A DNA stretch of 64,000 bases, from the NCBI GenBank assembly GCA_963854735.1, contig OY978104.1, positions 1,178,001 to 1,242,000 on the forward strand. Direction: 5' to 3'. Of the stretch, positions 45,707 through 54,346 are shown one piece after another. A program made the translations under genes and the position numbers. The notes below the pieces were generated by a model. The model saw only the letters and a list, made by a program, of their open reading frames with translations, was not told where the DNA came from and ran no database searches. The stretch comes from Marvania coccoides (Eukaryota > Chlorophyta > Trebouxiophyceae > Chlorellales > Chlorellaceae). Within the stretch, counting starts at the first letter, position 1. Every line of letters starts with the position of its first letter.

Positions 45707-46885
45707 ATGACCACCATGTATACCACGCACAGGGGATTGCGCGTGGATGCCGCCGCCCCAAGGGCCCAAATCGTGGCCCTGGGGCACCGCAGCTTGGCAT
45801 CGCCTCGGGCCTCGCTCCCCACCCACCTCACACGCACACTACGGGCAGTCCCGTTACGACAAAGCCGGTACAATGCACCGCAATGCTCGTCCGCTGCGCT
45901 CCCGGCCCCGGCAAGCGGCTTTGACAGCAGCAGTAGCAGCAACAGCAGCGGCAACGACAACCAAAATTATAGCCAAATGGTTTGGCTACGCGTGCTGTCT
46001 CTGGTAGCTGGAGCGGTGGCATGCGCGGGGCTGATGGCTGCCTTCTCCTCTCCAGCAGGAGTGTCCCTTCCCTTTGCTGCAGCCTCCCTGGCTGCCCGCA
46101 GCCCATTCACCGCCGAAGCCATCACCACCGCCGTGCGCAGCGCCTGCGCGGGCCTGGCCGCCGGCTGCCTGCACACCCTTGCTGGCGCAGACCACCTGGC
46201 GGCGTTGACTCCGCTGACCATTGGCCGCTCCCCCTTCAGCGCCTCCCTGCTGGGCGCCCTTTGGGGGTTCGGCCACTCCACGGGCCAGCTCATTCTGGGG
46301 CTGCTGATGGTGGTGCTGAAAGACCGGTTCACGGCGCTGGTGCCTGCGCTGTCCAAGTGGGGCGGCACCACCGTGGGCATCACGCTGCTGGCGATTGGCG
46401 CGCTCGGCATCTACGAGTCCTACTTCGAGCAGCACCACGAGCACGAAGAGGTCGAGGAGGCGGCGGCCGCAGCGGTGGGATCTCCTGCAGACGCGTTTTC
46501 GGGCGGGGCCATGCCTGCGGTGCAGGCGGGCGGTGTGCTGGCGGCCAAGCCTGAGCGTCGGGGCTTCGGCCTTGCCACGTTTGCTACCGGCATTGTGTAT
46601 GGGCTGCAGCCTGACGCGCTGTTCGTGATTGTGCCTGCGCTTGCGCTGCCCACCAAGCTGGCTGCGACCGCCTACATCCTTATGTTCGTGCTGGGCACGG
46701 TTGCCGCCATGGGCGCCTACACCGGGATCATTGGAGCCACCTCCGCCGCCATTAAGAAGACTAACTCCGGGCTGACCAAGAACCTGTCGGGCATCGCTGC
46801 GTTTGCGGCCATCGCCATCGGCATTGGAGTGCTGGCGTCGGGGTGGGGGGTGGCGCTGCCGCTGCCCTGGATTCACGCCCACTGA
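45707..46885 (+). CDS. NicO/UreH-type nickel-cobalt transporter family protein, probably plastid
   Basis: A single exon of 392 aa from the ATG at 45707 (MTTMYTTHRGL). The first 70 residues are Arg/Ala/Ser/Thr-rich and nearly free of acidic residues, like a plastid transit peptide, followed by a Ser/Asn linker. The membrane part has six or more helices with the family signature AGCLHTLAGADHLAALTPL (H-x4-D-H) and FGHSTGQLILGLL. A His/Glu-rich loop (QHHEHEEVEE) follows, as in metal transporters, and the second half repeats the topology with YGLQPDALFVIVPAL. Plants have plastid homologs of this family. Transport of nickel, cobalt or another divalent metal is inferred. Confidence 0.82.
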   Translation: MTTMYTTHRGLRVDAAAPRAQIVALGHRSLASPRASLPTHLTRTLRAVPLRQSRYNAPQCSSAALPAPASGFDSSSSSNSSGNDNQNYSQMVWLRVLSLVAGAVACAGLMAAFSSPAGVSLPFAAASLAARSPFTAEAITTAVRSACAGLAAGCLHTLAGADHLAALTPLTIGRSPFSASLLGALWGFGHSTGQLILGLLMVVLKDRFTALVPALSKWGGTTVGITLLAIGALGIYESYFEQHHEHEEVEEAAAAAVGSPADAFSGGAMPAVQAGGVLAAKPERRGFGLATFATGIVYGLQPDALFVIVPALALPTKLAATAYILMFVLGTVAAMGAYTGIIGATSAAIKKTNSGLTKNLSGIAAFAAIAIGIGVLASGWGVALPLPWIHAH

Positions 46886-47233
46886 TTGAAATTGAAACGA
46901 CTTGATTGCTTGTTGCGCTTTGGCGATGTATAGGTAGATGCACACTTTAAATATTGTGTTGTTAGGAAAGGGAAATGTAATCACTTGAATAGAGTAAAAA
47001 ACACGGAAAATAGCAACACCGAGCGAGCGGAAGGAAAACAAGGGTAGCAAGAATGGAGAGGAAAGAAATAAAATTAAGGGGGGTAACTGGAAGGGAAGAA
47101 GAGTATGCCTCCTCCTTCGCAATGTGAGTAACGTCAGTAGAAAGGAAACAGGGGGTAAGCAAGAAAAAGTCAGTCGGTCAGTCATTCATAGCTCAGTTAA
47201 TTTTTCGAGGTGTATTTTTGAGCTGCTAGTTGT
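46886..47233. other. Convergent 3' region, NicO / mL43
   Basis: About 350 bp between convergent genes, with purine-rich tracts. No coding sequence. Confidence 0.4.
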
Positions 47234-47709
47234 TTACTGGCGCGGGATTCGTTGTGTCTTGCCCACGTCCTGCTCCCTGCCCGCAGATTGCAGCCACGGC
47301 GACACCAGCTTCTGGGTGCCCATCCCAGCTGCCTTCAGTTTGGCTGCAGTGTCCATCTCCTGCGCTTTGCTCTGCACCACCTCCAAAATCTGGTTGATCG
47401 TCAAGTTGCTGGTCGCGATGCGCTCCACGCTTTTGTTCTCGTACTCGATCTCGATGATGGGGTCGCTCTTCACCCTGCGAAAAAAGGTTGCAACGAACGA
47501 AAAGATCAGTCATCCGACAACAGGCAACCCTGCTGCGGCGGTGCACCCCAGAACCCGACGTACATTACTCTATGCTCCACTTTGCAGTCTGGATTGGTGG
47601 CGTGGGCGGGCGCACTGGTCACCCTCGCCAGAAATTCGCGAGCTGACCGTGCCTCCCCGGTCCAAGGGGAGAACTGCACCAAGATGCGGGATATTTGCTT
47701 GAGCTGCAT
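47234..47709 (-). CDS. MRPL43: Mitochondrial ribosomal protein mL43
   Basis: Two exons: 47564-47709 and 47234-47474 (128 aa). The donor GTACGT at 47563 and phase 2 give one continuous protein; the alternative donor 6 bases earlier breaks the frame. The L51/S25/CI-B8 domain is visible: MQLKQISRILVQFSPWTGEA, SAREFLARVTSAPAHATNPD, then DPIIEIEYENKSVERIATSN. Members are small thioredoxin-like-fold proteins of the mitochondrial large ribosomal subunit. The start codon lies about 215 bp from that of MCTS1 on the other strand. Confidence 0.85.
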
Positions 47710-47924
47710 GGTTATTTGGTGTATTAATGCAATGTTTTTTGTGGAGAGAAGAGCAGCAGCCAACTGAAAATTTTCATGCCGGCTGATTTCCCGCGCTTCT
47801 GTGCTGCAGCAACGATCGGCCCATTTGCGACATTACTTAAACGTGTCAAATTCAAGCGTATCACCACACAGCGCGCCGCCGGGACTCGATACCACAGCAG
47901 CTTGGAGATTCAGTCAATTGAACA
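47710..47924. promoter_or_regulatory. Divergent promoter region, mL43 / MCTS1
   Basis: A 215-bp interval between opposite start codons of two translation-related genes. No motif can be assigned with confidence. Confidence 0.4.
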
Positions 47925-48685
47925 ATGAGTTTGTTCAAAAGCTTCGGGAAGGACAAATTTTCGGCAAACACACAACTTAAATCATCAGTACAACGCTCCA
48001 TTAGGGGTGAGCTGCAGACCCCCATGCACAGCCATCCCTTCCCTGTCCAAGCCTTGCCGTTCCGCCGCCTCACTCCGCTCCCTTTCTCCTCTCTCTTGCA
48101 GCACAAATCTCGGAGCAGTACCCCTGGCTCGTTGAACATGGCGTGCTCGACGTCATCCTCCCCAAAAAATCCGACCCGGTCCTCATCAAGCTGTACGTAA
48201 ATCGTGTTTATTTTTTTTTATTTTATTCTCAAGAGAGTTTTCCATCCTGTTTTCCTCACAGCCATGAGATGCTAACCCCCATATCATTTCGCATTACCAA
48301 CAGCCCAGAGCACGTGCAGCTGCTAGTCTTGGACCACGTTCCTTTGTTTTTTTCCACTCGAGACGGTGGGTGGTTCCCAACGCTGCGGGTGCTGCACCAG
48401 TACCCCCGGATGATGCCCCGCCTGCGCGCAGACCAGGGCGCAATTAAGTTCGTCCTGTCTGGCGCCAAAATTATGTGCCCTGGGCTTACCTCGCCTGGGG
48501 CAACCATGCATGACCCTGTGGACTCGGGCACGGCGGTGGCAATCTACGGGGAGGGCAAAGAGCACGCCATGGCGGTGGGGTTCACGAAGATGTCTACAGA
48601 GGAGATGCAGCAGGTGAACAAGGGCATCGGGGTAGACAACCTGCACTGCCTCAACGACGGGCTATGGAGGACAGTGCGGCTTTGA
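47925..48685 (+). CDS. MCTS1: MCT-1/Tma20 family translation factor
   Basis: Three exons: 47925-48006, 48102-48192 and 48262-48685 (198 aa), GT-AG with phases 1 and 2. The N-terminal domain (KSSVQRSIRAQISEQYPWL, LPKKSDPVLIKL) and PUA domain (LRADQGAIKFVLSGAKIMCP, GTAVAIYGEGKEHAMAVG, GIGVDNLHCLNDGLWRT) are complete. The family pairs with DENR to promote tRNA release and reinitiation on 40S ribosomes in the cytosol. The length is slightly above the usual 180 aa. Confidence 0.93.
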
Positions 48686-48722
48686 AAAGAGGGCGGGGGA
48701 GGGGGGGAGGGGGTTGGGGTGC
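48686..48722 (+). other. G-rich tract
   Basis: Just after the MCTS1 stop, runs of three to seven G separated by single A or T form a sequence able to fold as a G-quadruplex in the transcript. It may mark the 3' end region; function is not shown. Confidence 0.5.
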
Positions 48723-49226
48723 GCGATTATAGGGTGTTATAACGTAATGTGGAAACCCTGTAGCCAAATGCATTCTTTTACCTACCTTGCACCACGACCT
48801 GGCAGCGGAGGCTCCGGTGGAAAGACCAATATTATATTATTATATTGAATATACTTTTTTTTGGCAGAGAAGATAGATATCAAGCTCAACTCACTCAGCG
48901 ATCTCATTTTTTTGAGCATGGCTGCCTACTTTGGAGAAGAAAAGAAAGAAGAATCATTTTATGCACACAAGTGGCGGCGCTAAAAAGAAAGTTTTGGAAA
49001 GGCCTCCCTCCACAAGGGCTATATATAATAGGGGGACAAAGACTTTATATAGAACCTATAGGTATAAACCCTAAACCCTAATAAAACCTAAAGCTATTGT
49101 GTTAGAACAGTAAAAATTACACCTATCAGCTGAATATAAATGAGTAGTGAATAAACTTGCAAGAATGGCAATGTCACAGTGGCAACGTTACAGAGGAACC
49201 TAAGATAATCCAAAATGCAAAAGCGC
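48723..49226. other. Spacer with a short telomere-like motif
   Basis: AT-rich. At 49064-49081 it reads TAAACCCTAAACCCTAA, two and a half units of the plant-type telomere repeat, followed by degenerate units to about 49096. No gene is seen. Confidence 0.55.
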
Positions 49227-50312
49227 TTAGCACATGGCCGCTAGACGAGACCCGCACGTTGGACGGAGTAAGTCATGGTCGCGCAGATCACGGATTGGAT
49301 TGTACGAATTTAAATTGGTCAAGAATGTGCGGAACTTGCTTGCTAGAGCTTGACTTGACAGATGGCGCTCATCAACCACCATTCCAGACCACTTCGTGAA
49401 CGCGCGCACGGCTTCCGGCCGGAGAACGAAAATCGGCGTCCAGTGCACCCGCGCTTCGACGTGGAACCACCCAAACGTCTCTGAAGGCGAAAATGCAATC
49501 ATCCACGGACTCTCTGCTTGCGATTCCAAGTAATCTTCTCTCTCGTACCTTGTCGCAATAAACGTCTTCACTCGGGCGAACCCGTGCTCTCGCGCCACCT
49601 TCAGTAGCTCAGCGATGGCGGCATTTGTTCTAGTGGTGTTCCATGACATGCCGTGATGTGCTTTCAAGAACAAGATGGGGTCGCCCCGCTTTCCCTCGCG
49701 GCGCTGAGGGGCGGCGGCGCATTGGTGGACTAGGTGGCACAGGAACGCGGCGGACCGCGACAGCAGCAGCTCCACCATCCGTTCTTGGCACTGGGAAAAC
49801 ACGTAGTGATTGTCGGTGAGGATGCGGGTGCCGTTGAGCACGTGCGCATCTTTGCCCATGAACACCTTTCTAAAAAACACCGACACGTAGACATTTTTGG
49901 CAAAGTGGGCGAGACTCCCGTTCGTCGCGGCAAAGTCGTTGAAATACAGGGTGGGAAGCTGGTACAGTACTCCACAGCACAGTGGGTCCCTTGCTGCTTC
50001 CTCCAGCTGGGTGCCATTAACGCTGCCGTCACCAAGGAAAATGAATTTTGATACCTTCATGTGCAGTCGAAATGACTCCAACGTGTTTTCCAGCCATACA
50101 CCAGGCCCGGTGTTCCTCCAGAGCGGATCGAAGCGAACGATCAGGTGTTTTTCTGTAGAAACGTTTTGTTCACCGACGGGATTTCTAAGAGCAACATCTG
50201 CGACAAAAGAGACGTGAACTGCAGCAGAGAGGACGAGGAAAACGGGTGCAAATGTGCACGCAGTCCTAAAAAAGCCATGCCTCTTTAAAACGATTGAAGC
50301 GCTCGGCAACAT
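49227..50312 (-). CDS. Golgi type II protein, probable GT-B-like glycosyltransferase
   Basis: A single exon of about 361 aa from the ATG at 50312 (MLPSASIVLKRHG); the frame opens further upstream only with a TTG. A basic tip precedes one transmembrane segment (FAPVFLVLSAAVHVSFV). The luminal part has several N-glycosylation sites. SPSETFGWFHVEAR resembles the donor-binding loop of GT-B glycosyltransferases, and the strand WTPIFVLRP follows. I cannot place it in a named family, so enzyme class and substrate are inference. The location beside sulfotransferase genes supports a glycan role. Confidence 0.6.
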   Translation of the reverse strand: MLPSASIVLKRHGFFRTACTFAPVFLVLSAAVHVSFVADVALRNPVGEQNVSTEKHLIVRFDPLWRNTGPGVWLENTLESFRLHMKVSKFIFLGDGSVNGTQLEEAARDPLCCGVLYQLPTLYFNDFAATNGSLAHFAKNVYVSVFFRKVFMGKDAHVLNGTRILTDNHYVFSQCQERMVELLLSRSAAFLCHLVHQCAAAPQRREGKRGDPILFLKAHHGMSWNTTRTNAAIAELLKVAREHGFARVKTFIATRYEREDYLESQAESPWMIAFSPSETFGWFHVEARVHWTPIFVLRPEAVRAFTKWSGMVVDERHLSSQALASKFRTFLTNLNSYNPIRDLRDHDLLRPTCGSRLAAMC

Positions 50313-50756
50313 CGGAAACGCTTCTTCATTGGGAATCGGTGCAATAATGGATGGTTGCGACCATGCAACTCGCTGATGCCAGTTGTGGTCCAAATAAAAT
50401 TGTTAGGCGCGGCCTCTTTCTCCAGGTAACTTTCTCTGAATGCCGAAAGAAATTCGATCTCTTGATTTTTCTGTCCTCACATTCAAAGAGGGGAGGAGAA
50501 GCAAACAATATTAGAAGAGGGGAATATAATAGAAGAGGGGAGGAGAAGCAAACAATAAAAACGAAACCAGTATATACAATATATCAATTGACGATAATTA
50601 TCATCAGGGATCGAACGATTTTCCGCGTGTTTTCCGCGATCGGAAAACTGGTATATATAGCACGGGTAATAATAAAATTTATTTAATAAAATAAAATAAA
50701 AACAATTCTCAAAGTTGACAGCGCTTGATTGATAATAACAACAGCCGTGTATTCAT
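50313..50756. other. Spacer with a small direct repeat
   Basis: A 25-bp unit (AAGAGGGGAGGAGAAGCAAA core) occurs at 50486-50510 and 50533-50557. No coding sequence. Confidence 0.5.
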
Positions 50757-51535
50757 TCAATCAATCCAGCCGTTGACCGTCTCCCCGCGGCCCAGCTTGC
50801 GCTTCCGCCCCTTGCCCATCACTGTATTCTCGTGCTCCATGCGCTGGGCGACGGCCCAGCGCCTCCTGCCGCTCGCTGCGCTGCAGCAGCTCTCGGTACG
50901 CCGCCACGCGCTTCTTCTCCGCCCGCGCCGCTGCCACCGCGCTGCCACCGCCACACAACCCCACCGCCGGGCCTGCCGCGAGCTGCTCCCGCCGCGGCCG
51001 GTTGATAGTGCGGTCGAGCAGCTCTGCGGGCGTGTCAAAGTGCTCGACCGGGTCAAACGCTGCCGCCTCCGCCTCGTCGTCCACGAAGACGACGTGCCGC
51101 CTCTCCGGGGACGGCGCCGCGCCCAGCAGGTGCAGCGAGGCCCGCATGCGCTCCACCTTGTTGCGCTCCGCCTGCGTTTTGAGGTTGAGATACCCCACGT
51201 CCTGCGTCTTCATCAGACGCAGCTGTTCCTGGGTGTATTTGTTGGCCTCGGCGGTGGGACGAGGTGCACGCCGCCGCGGGTGCGGGCCCTTTCCATCGCG
51301 AAGTGGAGCTCTTCGGGGTTGCGCTTGAGGGAGTGCGGGGGAGGAGGCGGGGAGGGAGGTGAGGAGGTCGGGGTCGAAATGTTTTGGAACAAAGGGGGGG
51401 TGGAGTGAAGGGACGGGTGCACACAGATAGAATGACTTGCCTCGATGGTGGCCTCCTTGCGGTGGAAGTCCTTGGACCGCAGCAATTAGTCTTTCTTCTT
51501 CTCTAGCAGCCCCAGCTTGCGGCGCGCCGCCCTGC
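50757..51535 (-). pseudogene. UTP11: UTP11 (U3 snoRNP protein) pseudogene or error-bearing copy
   Basis: Minus-strand segments match UTP11 in order: RRKLGLLEKKKD, then LLRSKDFHRKEATIE, RNPEELHFAMERARTRGGVH, EANKYTQEQLRLMKTQDVGY, RPRREQL, AYRELLQRSERQEAL and the C-terminus MGKGRKRKLGRG. Three lesions separate them: a TAA where the family has Tyr after KKD, a frame change between GGVH and EANKY (near 51255), and a second after QEALGRR (near 50855). The usual N-terminal exon is not found upstream, where the 3' end of the BNR gene lies. An intron with a GC donor (GCAAGT near 51440) is still recognisable. UTP11 is essential for 18S rRNA processing, so another intact copy must exist unless these are sequence errors. 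Confidence 0.75.
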
Positions 51536-51764
51536 AAAAGTTAGAAAATGGGCACAAAGGGGCGAGCAGGTCAGGGCCAGTGAGGCGGAGGAGGCAGGCG
51601 TGCAAAATAACAAAATACTCCCCGTCCCTCAGCGCCAAGAATAATTACAATATCATGGTGTTTTTTTGTTACAATGACCATAATGCTTTAGGGTTCAGGG
51701 TTTTATTGCTTTCCTTTTCATAAAATAATCAATCAAAAACAGATAAAAAAACAGTTCACTGCGT

Positions 51765-53748
51765 TCAAGACCAGGTCTCGCCAAAGTCCCTGCTGATGTG
51801 CATATCAAAATCTGCCGCGGCGACAACCAACGATGCATCTTCGGCACACGCAATGCCCGCCCAATTGCCAGTCTGGGGCCCTGCTGCCGCCCACGACGCC
51901 CCACAGTCCCGGCTCGTGAACACGTGGCCCGAGGCCTCAGCGGCGACCATTCTAGAGCCATCGGACGCGCACACGGCGACCGCAACCCACTGCGCGTCCT
52001 GCCCAGTCGCTTCAAACGCGCGCCCGCCATCGCGGCTGACGTAGAGGCGCCCGCCCCGCGCTGCAGCAACGACTGTGGCCCCGCTGGCGCTCGCGGCGAC
52101 GGACCACCAAGGGCACGAGGGGGCGCCGTCGGGCTGGCGCCACGTGAGGCCGCCATCAGTGCTGACGACGAGGGGCCCGCTGTCGGCCGCTGCCACCAAA
52201 ATTCTGCCGTCCTCAGAGGCTGCAACGGAGCGCCAGCGAGACGGGAACCCACTAGAGCGCCACGACAGGCCGCCGTCCTCGCTCACGTGAAGGTAGCCTC
52301 CATTATTCGAAGCTTCCCATTGAGATAGGCCGACGCCATCTTCAGCAGCAATCACCAACGTTGCATTCTTCGCCAACGCAACATCTCGCCAGGATTGGCT
52401 CCCTTGCACGCCGCAGCGTTTCCATATTCTATGCAGTACATCGTTGCGGAAGATGTAGCCGCCAAAGTAGGTCCCAATGCCGTCCTGAACAGCATAAATT
52501 GTGTTTTCCCGGTGACTTATGGCCACCGCCGACCAGTAGTCCATCCCAAAACGGGCACGCCAGCTGACGCCAAAATTCAGGCTTTCGTACAGAAAGCCTC
52601 CATGCGTAGCTGCCATCAAAAGACTCCCGTCATGCGATACTGCCACAGACGTGAACGGGGCTCGGTTTTCTGTTATTGCCAAATTGGTTTGCGGCAGCGA
52701 CCATTCTTTGCCAAAAGTGTCACTTTTTGCAATATATCCATTCATTTGAACGCCTATGAGAAGGGTTCCATCTTCGGCACACGCGATGCCCGCCCAATTG
52801 CCAGTCTGGGGCCCTGCTGCCGCCCACGACGCCCCACAGTCCCGGCTCGTGAACACGTGGCCCGAGGCCTCAGCGGCGACCATTCTAGAGCCATCGGACG
52901 CGCACACGGCGACCGCAACCCACTGCGCGTCCTGCCCAGTCGCTTCAAACGCGCGCCCGCCATCGCGGCTGACGTAGAGGCGCCCGCCCCGCGCTGCAGC
53001 AACGACTGTGGCCCCGCTGGCGCTCGCGGCGACGGACCACCAAGGGCACGAGGGGGCGCCGTCGGGCTGGCGCCACGTGAGGCCGCCATCAGTGCTGACG
53101 ACGAGGGGCCCGCTGTCGGCCGCTGCCACCAAAATTCTGCCGTCCTCAGAGGCTGCAACGGAGCGCCAGCGAGACGGGAACCCACTAGAGCGCCACGACA
53201 GGCCGCCGTCCTCGCTCACGTGAAGGTAGCCGCCGTAGTCGGCTGCGATGAGGATGCGGCCGTCTTGGGAACCAGACAACGACTTCCACGATCTATAATC
53301 ACTGACGGCGTGCCACGCTTGCCCTCCATCAAAACTGACACTTAACGGGCCATCGAGCGCAGCTGCAGCGATAATTTTTGAAGTCACGAACAGGCCACTC
53401 CAGCACCCCCGGACGGTGGTTGGAGAGAGAAGACCCCCCGCGGTGCCCAGGAATATCAATCCACCGGCATGAACGCTGATACCAGTGGCTGCGACAACCA
53501 GCCCACCATCCCGCGAAACAGCGACCGCGCTCCACCGTTGGGGGAGGTCGAGACTCTCCAGATGCGGCGGCGGAGAAGAAATATCTGTGAGGGAGAGAGG
53601 TAGCGGCCATGAGTTCGTTGTAATGTCAGTCTTGGGGATTGCCTTGCACGCCGTGAAGTTCACCTTCTGCTGCAACGATCAAGCCAACGGAAACGGTGGT
53701 ACTAAAAAGAGCGATAATACCGATGATAGCGATACTCTGTATCATCAT
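51765..53748 (-). CDS. Secreted BNR/sialidase-like repeat protein with internal duplication
   Basis: Two exons: 53664-53748 and 51765-53584 (634 aa). Exon 1 is inferred: the ATG at 53748 gives a strong signal peptide (QSIAIIGIIALFSTT) and its GTGAAC donor joins the CAG acceptor in phase 1. The mature protein is built of about ten units of roughly 45-50 residues with S-x-DGG-x-W cores (LHVSEDGGLSWRSSG, LVVSTDGGLTWRQPD, LYVSRDGGRAFEATG). They resemble BNR repeats of sialidases and the HCF136/Ycf48 propeller family. A 463-bp stretch (51836-52298) is repeated almost perfectly 933 bp away (52769-53231), a distance divisible by three, so the frame is kept. A secreted beta-propeller binding protein is likely; an enzymatic role is not supported. 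Confidence 0.75.
51836..52298. repeat. Long direct repeat within BNR gene, unit 1
   Basis: 463 bp matching 52769-53231 with one difference noticed near 51855. The match starts and stops abruptly inside the coding sequence. Confidence 0.9.
52769..53231. repeat. Long direct repeat within BNR gene, unit 2
   Basis: Partner of 51836-52298 at an offset of exactly 933 bp (311 codons). Confidence 0.9.
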
Positions 53749-54346
53749 TCATTCGAAATCAAGTAACACCAAAACATAAGCGACGTCTATGCTTCTGTTC
53801 TCGTTCCAAGAGCAGACATTGGGGATGGATGCTGTTATCACCATCTTATGTGCACGTGAAAAAGCAGCCACGCTCTTTTTTGTCGATTCTAATAGTAAAT
53901 CGACATTACGAATTGTGAATTAATTTATTAATTAATCATCTGTATTATATTTAAAATCGATTTGTTCGTTCATCTGACCAAAAGGGCTTTAATTTCTTAT
54001 ATTATTAGTTCAACCAATGTTTGTTCGCTGAAATCATCATACACATCAGAGCATCATCGAAGCTGCCATTTCCCCCCTCTAAATCAAAGTTAATTTGTTT
54101 TTTAATATGGCATCTCATACATACAAATAACTAATTTGTGTTCTTTTGCCACCACGGCTATTTGAAATCGAAAATGAAATAGAATAGTCGATCCCAAATA
54201 GCCCTGAAAAGCCAATAAATTTTGGGGGATATATTTCAGGGGTCCCCGCTGGCGGTGTTTTTCTTTTTTACTAGCTTGTGTTTTCCTTTTCCTGTACAAT
54301 TTTTAGACGATTAGGATTTACATTTCAAGGAGGAGTACCGATAATA
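53749..54346. other. Spacer, no gene seen
   Basis: AT-rich intergenic sequence between two minus-strand genes, with no supported coding sequence. Confidence 0.4.

Noticed and set aside
46886..47185. Long minus-strand open frame through the NicO gene
   Set aside because: It is antisense to a well-supported transporter and has no recognisable domain.
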